Source: an uncultured Flavobacteriales bacterium
Lineage (GTDB): Bacteria; Bacteroidota; Bacteroidia; Flavobacteriales_D; Parvicellaceae
Direction: 5' to 3'
Length of the DNA: 64,000 nt
Assembly (NCBI GenBank): GCA_943787725.1
Contig: CALSNM010000015.1
Coordinates: 18,102-82,101, forward strand
The first letter of the stretch is position 1. Every line of letters starts with the position of its first letter. Of this stretch, positions 54,659 to 63,511 are shown piece by piece. The position numbers were made by a program, and so were the translations under genes. The notes below the pieces were generated by a model that had not been told where the DNA came from, made no database searches, and was given only the letters and a program-made list of their open reading frames with translations.

Positions 54659-57124
54659 TTAAAACTCATCCGAACTGTCTACTCTTACTGGTTTTCTATT
54701 GTAATTATTTAAACGCATTGAAATAGCAATACTTACCATAGGTGTGACCGGCTCCTGGAATGAAATGGTTTTAAGGTTAGTGTTTTCCTTTTCGGTTATT
54801 GTTCTGCTTGTGCTAAAGGCATCTCTCACTTGCATGGAAGCAGACATCTTTTTATTATTAAAATCTTTTTTTATGGATAAGTCGATTGAGTAGTTATCGC
54901 TCTGATTTCCGAGCGGAGTAACAATTGCACTGTTGTATTTTCCAGTGACTTGAAGTCTCCAGTTTCCTTTTAAAGTGATTGTATTGTTGATTCTTCCATT
55001 GTAGCTAAATGATTGTTGGTCAAAAGATCTTTCATTAAGTTGTCCTGTAACTTTGTAGTTGTAACCGTTTCCAGATAGCGCTAGTTTCCACCATTTTGCC
55101 AACGGATAATTATACGAAGCTTCTATACCCGTAGAGTATTCCTTGCCAATATTTTCTGGTCTAGTAATTATAACGGTTGTTGAATAAACTGAACTAATTC
55201 GTTGAATTTTATTGCTTACATCTTTATGATATGCTTCTAAAGAAAAGTTTCCTTTCTTTAATTTTCGAATCCATCCAATCTCGTAAGATAAAATATATTC
55301 CGGAATAAGTCGCGCATTTCCGGTTCTTACAGAAAAAGCATTTTGCCAAGTAATAAAAGGTTCGAAATACCAACTTCGAGGCCTTTGTATTCTTCTTGAC
55401 GCATTCGCCATAAATTGATTGCCCTTATTCAATTCGTAGGAAAAGTGAGCACTAGGAAACAAGTCTAAGCGGTCTATTTTTGTATTGGCAGAAATTCCAG
55501 TAGAAGTAATGGTCCGGTCTGTATATTCTCCTCTGAAACCAAATTGATATCCTAATTTTTTATATTTACCGGCTAAAATTGAATATCCAGCATAAATATT
55601 TCTGTAATAGTCAACAGTCGTATTAAAAGCGGTTTGCTCAATGTATTCCTCAGAAAAAGTATCGAATTGAAAAGCAGTTGTTTGGTCGCCACTGACGCCA
55701 ATTTGAGCTTGTAAGCCTACTTCTAGATTTCCATTTTTGGGCAGAGGGCGAACATAATCGAAATTTATTCTTCCCATACTGGAAGGCCCTGTTTCATAAT
55801 TTATATTTCCACCTTGTATCTCATTATTTTCATCAAAATATTCGGTACTTGATATTTCGTTACCATCATGTACATTATAGTTTGCTCTTATATTTAAGTG
55901 GTGTTTTTTATCTCCTCCAATATTGTAAATTAAGGAAGTGTTTAATGAATAATTTAAGAAATCTCTGAGTGCTATTTCAATGTTGTGATATTCATTTGAT
56001 AAAGTATTATCAGTACTTTCTTTGAAAATAAGATCTGAACTAGAATTATATTTTCTTTTTCCCAGTTTTCCTCCAGCTGTAAAAATTGTTTTGCGATTAG
56101 GTCTCCATTCAAACTCAACGTTAGCGCCATAGCCTCCAAAGTTTCTACTTACTATGCCCTCTTGCTCAACAATTGATAATATTGAGTCAAAAATAGTTTC
56201 GTTAGTGGCTCTTTTATATCTAGGCTTTTCTCCTTCTTTATAATTCCCTCCAATTGTTAATGATGTTTTTTTATGATTAATGTTGACCAGGAAATCACCT
56301 CCTAACTGGTTGAATTGGCCAATTTCGATTCCGGGAACTGTTCCTAAATTTGTACCTGTATTAGCATTTATTAATGCGCTAACCCCGCTGAGCCTATTTT
56401 TCTTTAGAATAATATTTATGATCCCACTAACCCCTTCAGCATCGTATCTTGCTGAAGGATTTGTGATTATTTCTATTTCTTGGATAGCTGTTGCGGGAAT
56501 TAATTTTAAAGCATCTGTAACATCTAAATTTGTTGGTTTATTATCAATTAATAATGTAAAACTAGAATTTCCTCTTAAACTCACATTTCCATCTATGTCA
56601 ACGTTAATGGAAGGTACATTTTCCAATACTTCAACTGCTGACTCCGAAGCGGTTGTATTCAGATTACTTACGTCAATTACTTTTTTGTCTATTTCATATT
56701 TAACAAATGGTTTATCACTCGTAATAGCAACTTCATCTAATTGGTTGTCGATAGGTGATAAAAGAATTTTACCTAAATCAATACTGCTGTTTTGCGGATG
56801 TATTTTTACGGAGTCCATAATTTTTGTAGCGTATCCAATAAATGAAAAGCGAATTTGATACATCCCTTCTTTGATATTTCCCAATAAAAACTCACCATTT
56901 TTTCCAGAAGTAATTCCTGAGGCTAATTCCATTGTGCGCATACGAAATAAAGTGATCGTTGCATACTCCATGGGTTTGTTTGAAGAATTATCAATGATTT
57001 TACCACTAATTTGACCTACAAAATTTCCATCTCTTCTTTCTGAGTTTTTACCTCTCTCCGGTCTTTGAGCGTTTAAAAATAGACAACTGAATAACAGGGT
57101 TGCAAATAGTGAAACTTTTAGCAT
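54659..57124 (-). CDS. TonB-dependent-type outer-membrane receptor
   Basis: An 821-residue outer-membrane beta-barrel. Signal peptide to about residue 19 (LLFSCLFLNAQ), then a carboxypeptidase-regulatory-like domain (GQISGKIIDNSSNKPMEYAT), a plug domain (LENVPSINVDIDGNVSLRG, then EIEIITNPSARYDAEGVSGI) and a long barrel ending in repeated aromatic strands. This is the Bacteroidota 'outer membrane beta-barrel family 3' form of TonB receptor. No SusD partner lies next to it, so a glycan role is not indicated; peptide, metal or siderophore uptake is possible. An exact -7 box lies 28 nt upstream. Confidence 0.9.
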   Translation of the reverse strand: MLKVSLFATLLFSCLFLNAQRPERGKNSERRDGNFVGQISGKIIDNSSNKPMEYATITLFRMRTMELASGITSGKNGEFLLGNIKEGMYQIRFSFIGYATKIMDSVKIHPQNSSIDLGKILLSPIDNQLDEVAITSDKPFVKYEIDKKVIDVSNLNTTASESAVEVLENVPSINVDIDGNVSLRGNSSFTLLIDNKPTNLDVTDALKLIPATAIQEIEIITNPSARYDAEGVSGIINIILKKNRLSGVSALINANTGTNLGTVPGIEIGQFNQLGGDFLVNINHKKTSLTIGGNYKEGEKPRYKRATNETIFDSILSIVEQEGIVSRNFGGYGANVEFEWRPNRKTIFTAGGKLGKRKYNSSSDLIFKESTDNTLSNEYHNIEIALRDFLNYSLNTSLIYNIGGDKKHHLNIRANYNVHDGNEISSTEYFDENNEIQGGNINYETGPSSMGRINFDYVRPLPKNGNLEVGLQAQIGVSGDQTTAFQFDTFSEEYIEQTAFNTTVDYYRNIYAGYSILAGKYKKLGYQFGFRGEYTDRTITSTGISANTKIDRLDLFPSAHFSYELNKGNQFMANASRRIQRPRSWYFEPFITWQNAFSVRTGNARLIPEYILSYEIGWIRKLKKGNFSLEAYHKDVSNKIQRISSVYSTTVIITRPENIGKEYSTGIEASYNYPLAKWWKLALSGNGYNYKVTGQLNERSFDQQSFSYNGRINNTITLKGNWRLQVTGKYNSAIVTPLGNQSDNYSIDLSIKKDFNNKKMSASMQVRDAFSTSRTITEKENTNLKTISFQEPVTPMVSIAISMRLNNYNRKPVRVDSSDEF

Positions 57125-57151
57125 TTGTAGGTTTTTCTTCGGTTGAGACTA

Positions 57152-57159
57152 CAAAGATA
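57152..57159 (-). promoter_or_regulatory. Candidate -7 box for the TonB-dependent receptor
   Basis: The minus strand reads TATCTTTG, an exact TAnnTTTG match, 27 nt upstream of the ATG at 57124. No TTG at standard -33 spacing. Confidence 0.45.
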
Positions 57160-57207
57160 GAAAATGGTTCGATTGATGTTTAATATATATGTTGAACGGA
57201 ATAGAAT

Positions 57208-57774
57208 TCAAAAATCATAATCATCGATGTTCTCATGACCTTCACTTTCTTCTCCAAATTCATTGTCGCTGTATTCATTTAAGATATCATCGATTTCGTC
57301 TTGCTGTGATTTCTTTTTTGGATCTTCATCAAACATTCCTTCTGTTAAGTCAGGAATTTCTTTCGAGGTTTCTTCGGGAGAAAGACCAGCTTCTCGTATA
57401 CATCTGGGGTATCTGGCACTTTCTTTAAAATCTTTTTCTTCAAAAAATTCTACGTAAAAAATCCACATTCTAAGAAAATCATAGAGGTATAATATCTTTT
57501 CATTTTTTTCACTTACCATTTCCTTAATAGAGGTAACGTTCATCATTCGAGGTCCTTGTTCTTCCCCAAATCCCATGTCCATTAATCCAATTTCTTCACC
57601 TTTGTCCCAATTTTCATCACTCATGTAAAAGGATGCCATTTGGTCTCCTGCAAAATCGAAAGATTCAATAATCATATCATGTAAGTCTTCAAAGTTTTGA
57701 GATCCTAAAATCTCAATATCTCTAAAAACATCCTCTTCGATGTCGGCTACTACCCTAAAAACGTATGTCTTCAT
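57208..57774 (-). CDS. pRiA4b ORF-3-like domain protein
   Basis: A 188-residue acidic protein. Residues 1-~130 match the plasmid pRiA4b ORF-3-like fold: VFRVVADIEEDVFRDIEIL, then NFEDLHDMIIESFDFAGDQMASFYMS and KILYLYDFLRMWIFYVEF. The C-terminal ~55 residues are a very acidic, low-complexity tail. The family has no known function. It starts 1 nt after cca on the same strand (the cca stop at 57776), so the two are likely co-transcribed. Confidence 0.85.
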   Translation of the reverse strand: MKTYVFRVVADIEEDVFRDIEILGSQNFEDLHDMIIESFDFAGDQMASFYMSDENWDKGEEIGLMDMGFGEEQGPRMMNVTSIKEMVSEKNEKILYLYDFLRMWIFYVEFFEEKDFKESARYPRCIREAGLSPEETSKEIPDLTEGMFDEDPKKKSQQDEIDDILNEYSDNEFGEESEGHENIDDYDF

Positions 57775-57775
57775 T

Positions 57776-59218
57776 TTAATTAGTTTCTACTTTAAGTCCT
57801 AATTCTCGGCCTTTAACAAGCATAAAGTTATATGCAGCTTCGAAATCATTTTCAATTTCTCCCTCTAAAATAGCCTCTTTTATAGCATCTTTTATATCTC
57901 CAATGTACTTACACGGTTTTAAGTTAAAAGTCTTTATAATAACTTCTCCAGAAACGGGCGGTTGCCAATTTCGTATTTTATCTCTTTGTTCGACTTGTTT
58001 AATTTTAATTTCAACCTCTGCAAATCGCTCTAAATATTTTTTAACCTTAGTCTCATTTTTTGATGTGATATCTGCTCTACAGAGCTTCATTAGTGCCTCT
58101 AAGTCCTGATTAGCATCAAAAAGTAAACGTCTTAATGCACTATCTGTAACAATTTCCTTGGTAAGCGCAATTGGGCGTAAATGAAGTTGAACCATTTTTT
58201 GTACAAACTTCATTTTATGATCTAAAGGTAACTTCATTCTTTTGAAAATTATAGGAACCATTCTTGCTCCTTTATCTTCATGGCCATGAAAAGTCCATCC
58301 TGCTTTTGGATGAAACCGTTTCGTTGCAGGTTTTGCTATATCGTGGAGAATAGCAGCCCATCTCAACCATAAATCATTTGTTTTGGGTAAGATGTTTTCT
58401 AAAACTTCTAAAGTATGATAGAAGTTATCTTTATGCGTCTTACCATTTTTATTTTCAACTCCTTGCAAATCTGCCATTTCTGGGAAAATAATATGTAGGA
58501 TGCCTGATGAGAATAATGACTTAAAGCCAATGGAAGGATAATTTGAAAGAATAATTTTATTCATTTCATCCGTAATTCTTTCCTGGGTAATAATTTCGAT
58601 TCTATTCTTATTAATCTTAAGAGCTTTAAATACCTCTGGATCGATAGTGAAATTTAACTGCGAAGCAAAACGCACTGCTCGCATCATTCTTAATGGATCA
58701 TCCGAAAAAGTAATGTCAGGATCGAGAGGGGTTTTAATAATTTCTTTTTCTAAATGGTTGATCCCTCCAAATGGATCGATTAAATCTCCATAATTATCTT
58801 TATTCAAGCTTATCGCCATTGCATTAATGGTGAAATCTCTTCTTTTTTGATCATCTTCTAGAGTTCCATCCTCTACGATTGGATTTCTCGATTGTCGATT
58901 GTAAGACTCTTTTCTGGCGCCAACGAACTCTAGATCCAATCCTTTGTGGTGAATCATGGCAGTTCCGTAGGATTTAAAATAAGAAACTTTTGCTGCTCCC
59001 AGTTTGTTAGCGACTAGCTCTGCTAATTCAATGCCTGATCCGGCTATCACAAAATCAATGTCTTTACTCGGTCTTTCCAAAATTATATCACGAACATAAC
59101 CACCAATCACAAAAACGGGTTTGCCTAATTCCTCTCCACATTCAGACACAATCCGAAAGACTTTGTCATGAATTACGCTTTGAATTTTCTGTTTATTTTC
59201 TGATGATATTGAGTTCAC
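57776..59218 (-). CDS. cca: CCA tRNA nucleotidyltransferase with HD domain
   Basis: Adds or repairs the 3' CCA of tRNAs. The class II nucleotidyltransferase head has VIGGYVRDIILERPSKDIDFVI near residues 37-58, where the DxD pair binds metal, and RRDFTINAMAI near 131. RMMRAVRFASQLNFTI is the neck. An HD-type phosphohydrolase domain follows (ILHDIAKPATKRFHPKAGWTF near 290), with GHEDKGA. Length 480 is normal for this HD-containing type. The start is GTG 59218, giving a 26-nt overlap with the upstream Sua5-like gene. Confidence 0.95.
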   Translation of the reverse strand: MNSISSENKQKIQSVIHDKVFRIVSECGEELGKPVFVIGGYVRDIILERPSKDIDFVIAGSGIELAELVANKLGAAKVSYFKSYGTAMIHHKGLDLEFVGARKESYNRQSRNPIVEDGTLEDDQKRRDFTINAMAISLNKDNYGDLIDPFGGINHLEKEIIKTPLDPDITFSDDPLRMMRAVRFASQLNFTIDPEVFKALKINKNRIEIITQERITDEMNKIILSNYPSIGFKSLFSSGILHIIFPEMADLQGVENKNGKTHKDNFYHTLEVLENILPKTNDLWLRWAAILHDIAKPATKRFHPKAGWTFHGHEDKGARMVPIIFKRMKLPLDHKMKFVQKMVQLHLRPIALTKEIVTDSALRRLLFDANQDLEALMKLCRADITSKNETKVKKYLERFAEVEIKIKQVEQRDKIRNWQPPVSGEVIIKTFNLKPCKYIGDIKDAIKEAILEGEIENDFEAAYNFMLVKGRELGLKVETN

Positions 59219-59753
59219 CCTTTAGGCCTATTTTAATGATTGTTGATGGTTCGTTGTTTTTTTCAAAAGCGTCCAAATTTACTACATGGTCTACTGCTTT
59301 CAAAATTTCAGGAGCAATGTCTTTAAAATCTTTTGGAGCTTCACAGCCAGCTATATTTGCAGAAGTTGAAACAATTGGGTTTTTAAACCGCTGTATTAAT
59401 TTTCGGCAGAAATCATCTTTTGTAATCCTTATGGCAATTGATCCATCCGAAGCTACTATGTTTTTTGGTAAATTGATTGCCTCAGGATAAATTACAGTGG
59501 TAGGTTTTGTTGCATAATCTAGTATGTCCCAAACAACTTCAGGGACTTCCTTTACAAAACGATTCAATTTTCGGTCATCATCTAAAAGAATTATCAATGA
59601 TTTAGAATGTATTCTTTTCTTTATTTCGTAAATTCTTTGAACAGCAACTTCATTCTTGGCATCACAACCAAGTCCCCAAATAGTATCGGTAGGATAGAGA
59701 ATAATTCCCCCATTTTCCAGAACGGTTACAACTTTATTGATCTCTTCTTGCAT
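59193..59753 (-). CDS. L-threonylcarbamoyladenylate synthase (Sua5/YciO/YrdC)
   Basis: Makes threonylcarbamoyl-AMP from threonine, bicarbonate and ATP, the first step of the tRNA t6A37 modification. GGIILYPTDTIWGLGCDAKNE near residue 14, KRIHSKSLIILLDD near 46, PKNIVASDGSIAIRI near 104 and IVSTSANIAGCEAP near 129 are the YrdC core. The 186-residue single-domain form corresponds to TsaC/YrdC rather than long Sua5. A TAAATTTG box on the minus strand (59759-59766) lies only 5 nt before the ATG, which would make the message nearly leaderless. Confidence 0.93.
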   Translation of the reverse strand: MQEEINKVVTVLENGGIILYPTDTIWGLGCDAKNEVAVQRIYEIKKRIHSKSLIILLDDDRKLNRFVKEVPEVVWDILDYATKPTTVIYPEAINLPKNIVASDGSIAIRITKDDFCRKLIQRFKNPIVSTSANIAGCEAPKDFKDIAPEILKAVDHVVNLDAFEKNNEPSTIIKIGLKGELNIIRK

Positions 59754-59863
59754 TGATGCAAATTTAGTATGTTATTGTTTAAATCTGCTAATAAAACTTA
59801 AATTTACCTTATCAAATTGCTTTAAAAATTAATGAACTAAAGGATATTTCTTAACTTCGTTCT

Positions 59864-60466
59864 GTGAATATTAATCATCTTATCATATTTGTAAAAAACC
59901 CTGAACTGGGCAAGGTGAAAACGCGATTGGCTAAAACAATTGGAGACGAAAAAGCTTTGTATATTTATAAGTTGTTACTAGAACAAACTTTTCAGGTCAC
60001 TTTGCCTGTATTGGCTGAAAAGAAGTTGTACTATTCAGAATATGTTCAAAATATGGATCAATTTAATGATTTGGTTTATGAAAAGCATATTCAGAGTGGA
60101 GATGGTTTGGGTGATAGAATGTACAATGCCATCAAACATAGCTTTGCTGAATGGGCAGACAAAGTTGTTTTAATAGGGAGTGATTGTTTTGAGTTAAATT
60201 CAGGAATAATCGAAGAGGCGTTTAAAGCACTTGAGGAATGTGACTACGTTCTCGGACCCGCGAAAGATGGAGGCTATTATTTAATTGGTATGAAGGAACT
60301 TAATTTAGAAATATTTCAAAATAAGGAATGGAGTTCCGAAAATGTATTCTTAGATACTTTGCTGGATATTAAAAATCAAGAGAAATCACATTATCTGTTG
60401 CCTACTCTTTCTGATGTTGACGCGGAAGAGGATTTAGGAGACCTAAGAGGGTATATTGAAGAATGA
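59864..60466 (+). CDS. DUF2064/TIGR04282-family glycosyltransferase-like protein
   Basis: A 200-residue GT-A-fold protein of the DUF2064 family. LIIFVKNPELGKVKTRLAKTIG at the N-terminus is the nucleotide-binding signature, QSGDGLGDRMYNAI near residue 80, LIGSDCFELN near 105 and GPAKDGGYYLIGM near 132 are the remaining blocks. In some bacteria a relative works in arsenosugar synthesis; here no arsenic genes are near, so the role is open. The start is GTG 59864; there is no earlier ATG. Purine nucleoside phosphorylase follows 38 nt later. Confidence 0.85.
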   Translation: MNINHLIIFVKNPELGKVKTRLAKTIGDEKALYIYKLLLEQTFQVTLPVLAEKKLYYSEYVQNMDQFNDLVYEKHIQSGDGLGDRMYNAIKHSFAEWADKVVLIGSDCFELNSGIIEEAFKALEECDYVLGPAKDGGYYLIGMKELNLEIFQNKEWSSENVFLDTLLDIKNQEKSHYLLPTLSDVDAEEDLGDLRGYIEE

Positions 60467-60504
60467 CCCTATAAACTGACATCGCCCTCAGCAAAAAAAT
60501 AAGA

Positions 60505-61320
60505 ATGAATTTAGAACAGATTGCGGAATCGGTAAGGTTTTTGAAAGAAAAAGGAATCACAGCTTCTAAAATAGGAGTTGTTTTAGGAACTGGATTAGGG
60601 AACTTAGTAAAAGATATAAAGGTTGAATTAGAGATACCATACGAGCAAATTCCAAGCTTCCCATTATCAACAGTCGAGTCGCATTCAGGTAAGTTATCGT
60701 ATGGATTTTTAGGAGGTAAAAAAGTGCTCGCTATGCAGGGGCGTTTTCATGCTTATGAGGGCTATACAATGGAAGAGATTGTCTTTCCTATTCGCGTATT
60801 AAAACAATTGGGGGTCGAGGTGTTATTAATATCGAATGCATCTGGGGCAATGAACCTTGAATTTAATAAAGGAGAACTGATGTTAATCACAGACCACATA
60901 AATAAATTTCCTTTCAATCCTTTGTTAGGAAAAAATGAAAATGATTTAGGTACTCGATTTCCGGATATGCATGAAGCTTATTCAATTGATTTAGGTAATA
61001 AATTGGATGTTATAGCTAAGAGAGAAGGCGTTGTTTTAAACAGAGGAGTATATATCTCGGCTGAAGGACCAATGTTAGAAACACCTGCTGAGTATAGAAT
61101 GCTCAGGATATTAGGAGGAGATGCGGTTGGTATGAGTACTATTCCTGAGGTTATTGCTGCTCGACATATGGGATTGAAATGTTGTGCTGTTTCTGTATTA
61201 ACGGATAAATGTGATCCTGAGAACTTAGAGCCAATAAAAATAGAGGATATTATTGCGGTGGCAGGAAAAGCAGAAAAGCAGTTAACGAAGCTTTTTCTTG
61301 GTTTGATTGAAGATATTTAA
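60505..61320 (+). CDS. punA: Purine nucleoside phosphorylase
   Basis: Splits guanosine, inosine and their deoxy forms with phosphate in purine salvage. The trimeric PNP type is shown by VVLGTGLGNLV near residue 25, SHSGKLSYG near 59, MQGRFHAYEGYTMEEIVFPIRV near 76, ISNASGAMN near 112, and EGPMLETPAEYRMLRILGGDAVGMSTIPEVIAAR near 188-221. Length 271 is normal. The ATG at 60505 begins MNLEQIAES. The downstream small secreted-protein gene starts 13 nt after its stop. Confidence 0.95.
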   Translation: MNLEQIAESVRFLKEKGITASKIGVVLGTGLGNLVKDIKVELEIPYEQIPSFPLSTVESHSGKLSYGFLGGKKVLAMQGRFHAYEGYTMEEIVFPIRVLKQLGVEVLLISNASGAMNLEFNKGELMLITDHINKFPFNPLLGKNENDLGTRFPDMHEAYSIDLGNKLDVIAKREGVVLNRGVYISAEGPMLETPAEYRMLRILGGDAVGMSTIPEVIAARHMGLKCCAVSVLTDKCDPENLEPIKIEDIIAVAGKAEKQLTKLFLGLIEDI

Positions 61321-61333
61321 GAATATTGAAAAA

Positions 61334-61678
61334 ATGAATAGAATACTATCTATTATATGCCTGTTAATTCCAACGGTGTTTTTTAGTCAAAATGACTCAA
61401 TTCCAAATTCAATTGAAACTTCCGGATATGTTGATTTTTCAATTGACTCAATAAATAAAGGAGCAAATATTAATTTTGAATTTATTACAGAATTCAATAA
61501 GCATGTTAGCTTAAAACTATATTCATTGGAAGGTGTGTTGATTAGCACAACATTAATCGATGTATTTTCTGATAGAGGATTAGCATTAGCAACACGAAGT
61601 ATTGAAGTGGGAACTTACTTTATGTGTTTAAAATTGAAAACTAAGACTCTGATTAAAAAAGTAATAATAAGAGCCTAG
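61334..61678 (+). CDS. Small secreted protein, sorting-domain-like
   Basis: A 114-residue exported protein. The signal peptide is MNRILSIICLLIPTVFFSQ. The rest has the layout of a Bacteroidota beta-sandwich sorting domain: VSLKLYSLEGVLISTT, an EVGTYFMCLKL segment, and KKVIIRA at the end, but without an N-terminal cargo domain. It may be a stand-alone T9SS-CTD-like protein or a short surface protein. I chose ATG 61334 over a TTG at 61307 inside punA because it begins the signal peptide. It converges on the DUF1684 gene. Confidence 0.6.
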   Translation: MNRILSIICLLIPTVFFSQNDSIPNSIETSGYVDFSIDSINKGANINFEFITEFNKHVSLKLYSLEGVLISTTLIDVFSDRGLALATRSIEVGTYFMCLKLKTKTLIKKVIIRA

Positions 61679-62266
61679 TTTTCTTTGTATTTTTTTTTCT
61701 CCTGCTTCAATCCTAAGGTCTAAAAAATTTTCTTTGGGAGGAATTGGACAATTATATCCGGTTGTGTAATGGCAATAAGGGTTAAAACAATAGTTAAAGT
61801 CTAAGTTAAATATATCTGAATGGGGTATTGTAGCCTCAATATACCTTCCGCCTCCATAGGTTTCTTTTCCATTCGTTAAATCTGTAAATGGAATAAAGAT
61901 ATAATTTTGATAAAGAGGATTCGTCATTAATTTCAAATTCTGGTAGATCGGAAGAACATAATCAATACTATCTAAATTAAAATATAACTTTCCATAAATA
62001 CGAAACTTTTTCAGTTTCCCAGAAGAGGTTGACATGTCGAATGTTGGCCCAAATTCTTTTATAAATTTTGCCTGAATATTAAATTTTGGATTCGGCGGAA
62101 AATAATGTAAGCTATCAAAATTAGCAATGCCTTTGCGAAAAGGAGATGTTAATGAGTCTTTGTATTCAATATTTTTCTTTTTCCTATGCTCTATCACTTT
62201 CTCAATGTACTGGTTTTGAGAGTGCATGATAAATGGGAGAAATAAAAGTAGTAAGGCTAATTTCAT
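61628..62266 (-). CDS. DUF1684-family exported protein
   Basis: A 212-residue protein with a signal peptide (MKLALLLLFLPFIMHSQ). The DUF1684 core is clear: FIPFTDLTNGKETYGGGRYIE near residue 125, LDFNYCFNPYCHYTTGYNCPIPPKENFLDLRI near 150-182, with the family's Asn-Pro-Cys pattern. The frame now ends 17 residues late, overlapping the convergent gene by 51 nt. With eight instead of nine bases in the run 61690-61698 it would end GEKKYKEN with a TAG at 61675, the usual family tail, so the stop here is doubtful. The family function is unknown. Confidence 0.85.
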   Translation of the reverse strand: MKLALLLLFLPFIMHSQNQYIEKVIEHRKKKNIEYKDSLTSPFRKGIANFDSLHYFPPNPKFNIQAKFIKEFGPTFDMSTSSGKLKKFRIYGKLYFNLDSIDYVLPIYQNLKLMTNPLYQNYIFIPFTDLTNGKETYGGGRYIEATIPHSDIFNLDFNYCFNPYCHYTTGYNCPIPPKENFLDLRIEAGEKKIQRKLGSYYYFFNQSLSFQF

Positions 62267-62277
62267 AAAACTCCGAC

Positions 62278-63045
62278 TTAATCAAATTTAATACCTCTTT
62301 TTTGGATTATTTCAATCACTTCATCTAAATCTTCTTGAGTGTCTACTGATATAGCGCGATGGGCAGTGTGAGCTACTTTTATTTTGCCTCCATTTTCCAA
62401 CCAGCGCAACTGTTCTAAAGATTCTGCTTTTTCTAAACTTGTTTGCTTCATTGAAGCAAATTGTTTAATTGCTTTGGGAGTAAAGCCATACATTCCAATA
62501 TGTTTATAATAAGCATGGTGGTCTGTCCAATCACCTTTTTGGACACCTCTAACATGCGGTATTACCTCTCTACTAAAATATAAGGCATAATCATTTTTGT
62601 CAATTACAACCCAAATGTCACTCGTAGCTAAAAGTTCTTTTTTATCATGGACAGGTCTTATTAATGTTGCCATTTCAGTTGAAGGGTCTTTAAAACAATT
62701 TGCTAACCTTGTTAGAATGTCAGGTTCCAGCAAAGGCTCATCTCCTTGGATATTTAGAACAGCATCAAAATCAATATTTAAACTCTTTTGAAGTATGTTG
62801 TAAGCTTCAACACATCTGTTTGTTCCTGTGGCATGCTCTGTGGAAGTCATTACCACATTTCCACCAAAGCCATTCACTTCTGCTTCTATTCGAGTATCAT
62901 CCGTTGCAACGTAAACGTGTTCTAATGCTTGTGATGCTTGTTCATAGACGCGTTGAATCATTGTTTTGCCACAAATATTTTTCAAGGGTTTACCTTCAAG
63001 GCGAGTAGAAGCAAATCTAGCTGGTATGATGCCAAGTATTTTCAT
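62278..63045 (-). CDS. kdsB: 3-deoxy-manno-octulosonate cytidylyltransferase KdsB
   Basis: Activates KDO with CTP to CMP-KDO for lipid A core synthesis in the cytosol. IIPARFASTRLEGKPL at residues 5-20 is the CMP-sugar synthetase motif; MIQRVYEQA, VATDDTRIEAEVN, MTSTEHATGTNR and NIQGDEPLLEP follow, the last with the metal-binding Asp. C-terminal HIGMYGFTPKAIKQFASM and SLEQLRWLENGGKI are standard. Length 255 is normal. It shows the cell makes a KDO-containing outer membrane. It overlaps the W-repeat gene by 1 nt at its start. Confidence 0.96.
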   Translation of the reverse strand: MKILGIIPARFASTRLEGKPLKNICGKTMIQRVYEQASQALEHVYVATDDTRIEAEVNGFGGNVVMTSTEHATGTNRCVEAYNILQKSLNIDFDAVLNIQGDEPLLEPDILTRLANCFKDPSTEMATLIRPVHDKKELLATSDIWVVIDKNDYALYFSREVIPHVRGVQKGDWTDHHAYYKHIGMYGFTPKAIKQFASMKQTSLEKAESLEQLRWLENGGKIKVAHTAHRAISVDTQEDLDEVIEIIQKRGIKFD

Positions 63046-63509
63046 TAAATATTTAAAGTATGTGGGTCATTGTTTCTCATTTCAATGTGGTTTTTTACTT
63101 CCGCCATCTTAAACGCTAAGGTCGCATAAATCATATCATATTCTCTCAGCCATTTTTTAGCACCCGGATGGTTATCAATAGCTAAGCCCATATATTTTAA
63201 TAAATCAAAATCAAATTCAGTTAACCATTTTATAGCTATTTCGTCCCCTTCACCAGCAGAAATCATTGCCAATAAATGCGGGTAACCGTTATTCATTAGC
63301 CAGTCTTTTCCATTGACATCGTTTTTGAGTGCATGACAAAAAATACCAAGTTCAGGATAACCATTTTTCATTAACCAATTCAGTATTTTAGAATTTCCAG
63401 AAATAGCTTCTCCCCAGGCTATTAATATCTTTGGAGGATAATTAATTGGCTTGATAGAAGACTTTTCAGCTTTATTTTTAGATTTCTTATTTTTATTAAA
63501 CAATCCCAT
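63045..63509 (-). CDS. Unrecognised protein with four W-containing helical repeats
   Basis: A 154-residue soluble protein with a Lys-rich N-terminus. About four tandem units of ~25 residues each centre on a Trp-Leu pair: ILNWLMKNGYPELG, KDWLMNNGYPHLL, IKWLTEFDFDLL and KKWLREYDMIYA. This spacing suggests an ankyrin- or HEAT-like stack of helices, usually a protein-binding surface. I recognise no named family. It lies between the mutase gene (2 nt from its stop) and kdsB (1-nt overlap), so it is co-transcribed and may be a partner or chaperone of one of them. Confidence 0.6.
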   Translation of the reverse strand: MGLFNKNKKSKNKAEKSSIKPINYPPKILIAWGEAISGNSKILNWLMKNGYPELGIFCHALKNDVNGKDWLMNNGYPHLLAMISAGEGDEIAIKWLTEFDFDLLKYMGLAIDNHPGAKKWLREYDMIYATLAFKMAEVKNHIEMRNNDPHTLNI

Positions 63510-63511
63510 AT

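Noticed and set aside
56280..56858. 192-codon antisense frame inside the TonB receptor gene
   Set aside because: Opposite a strongly conserved plug and N-terminal domain; no independent support.
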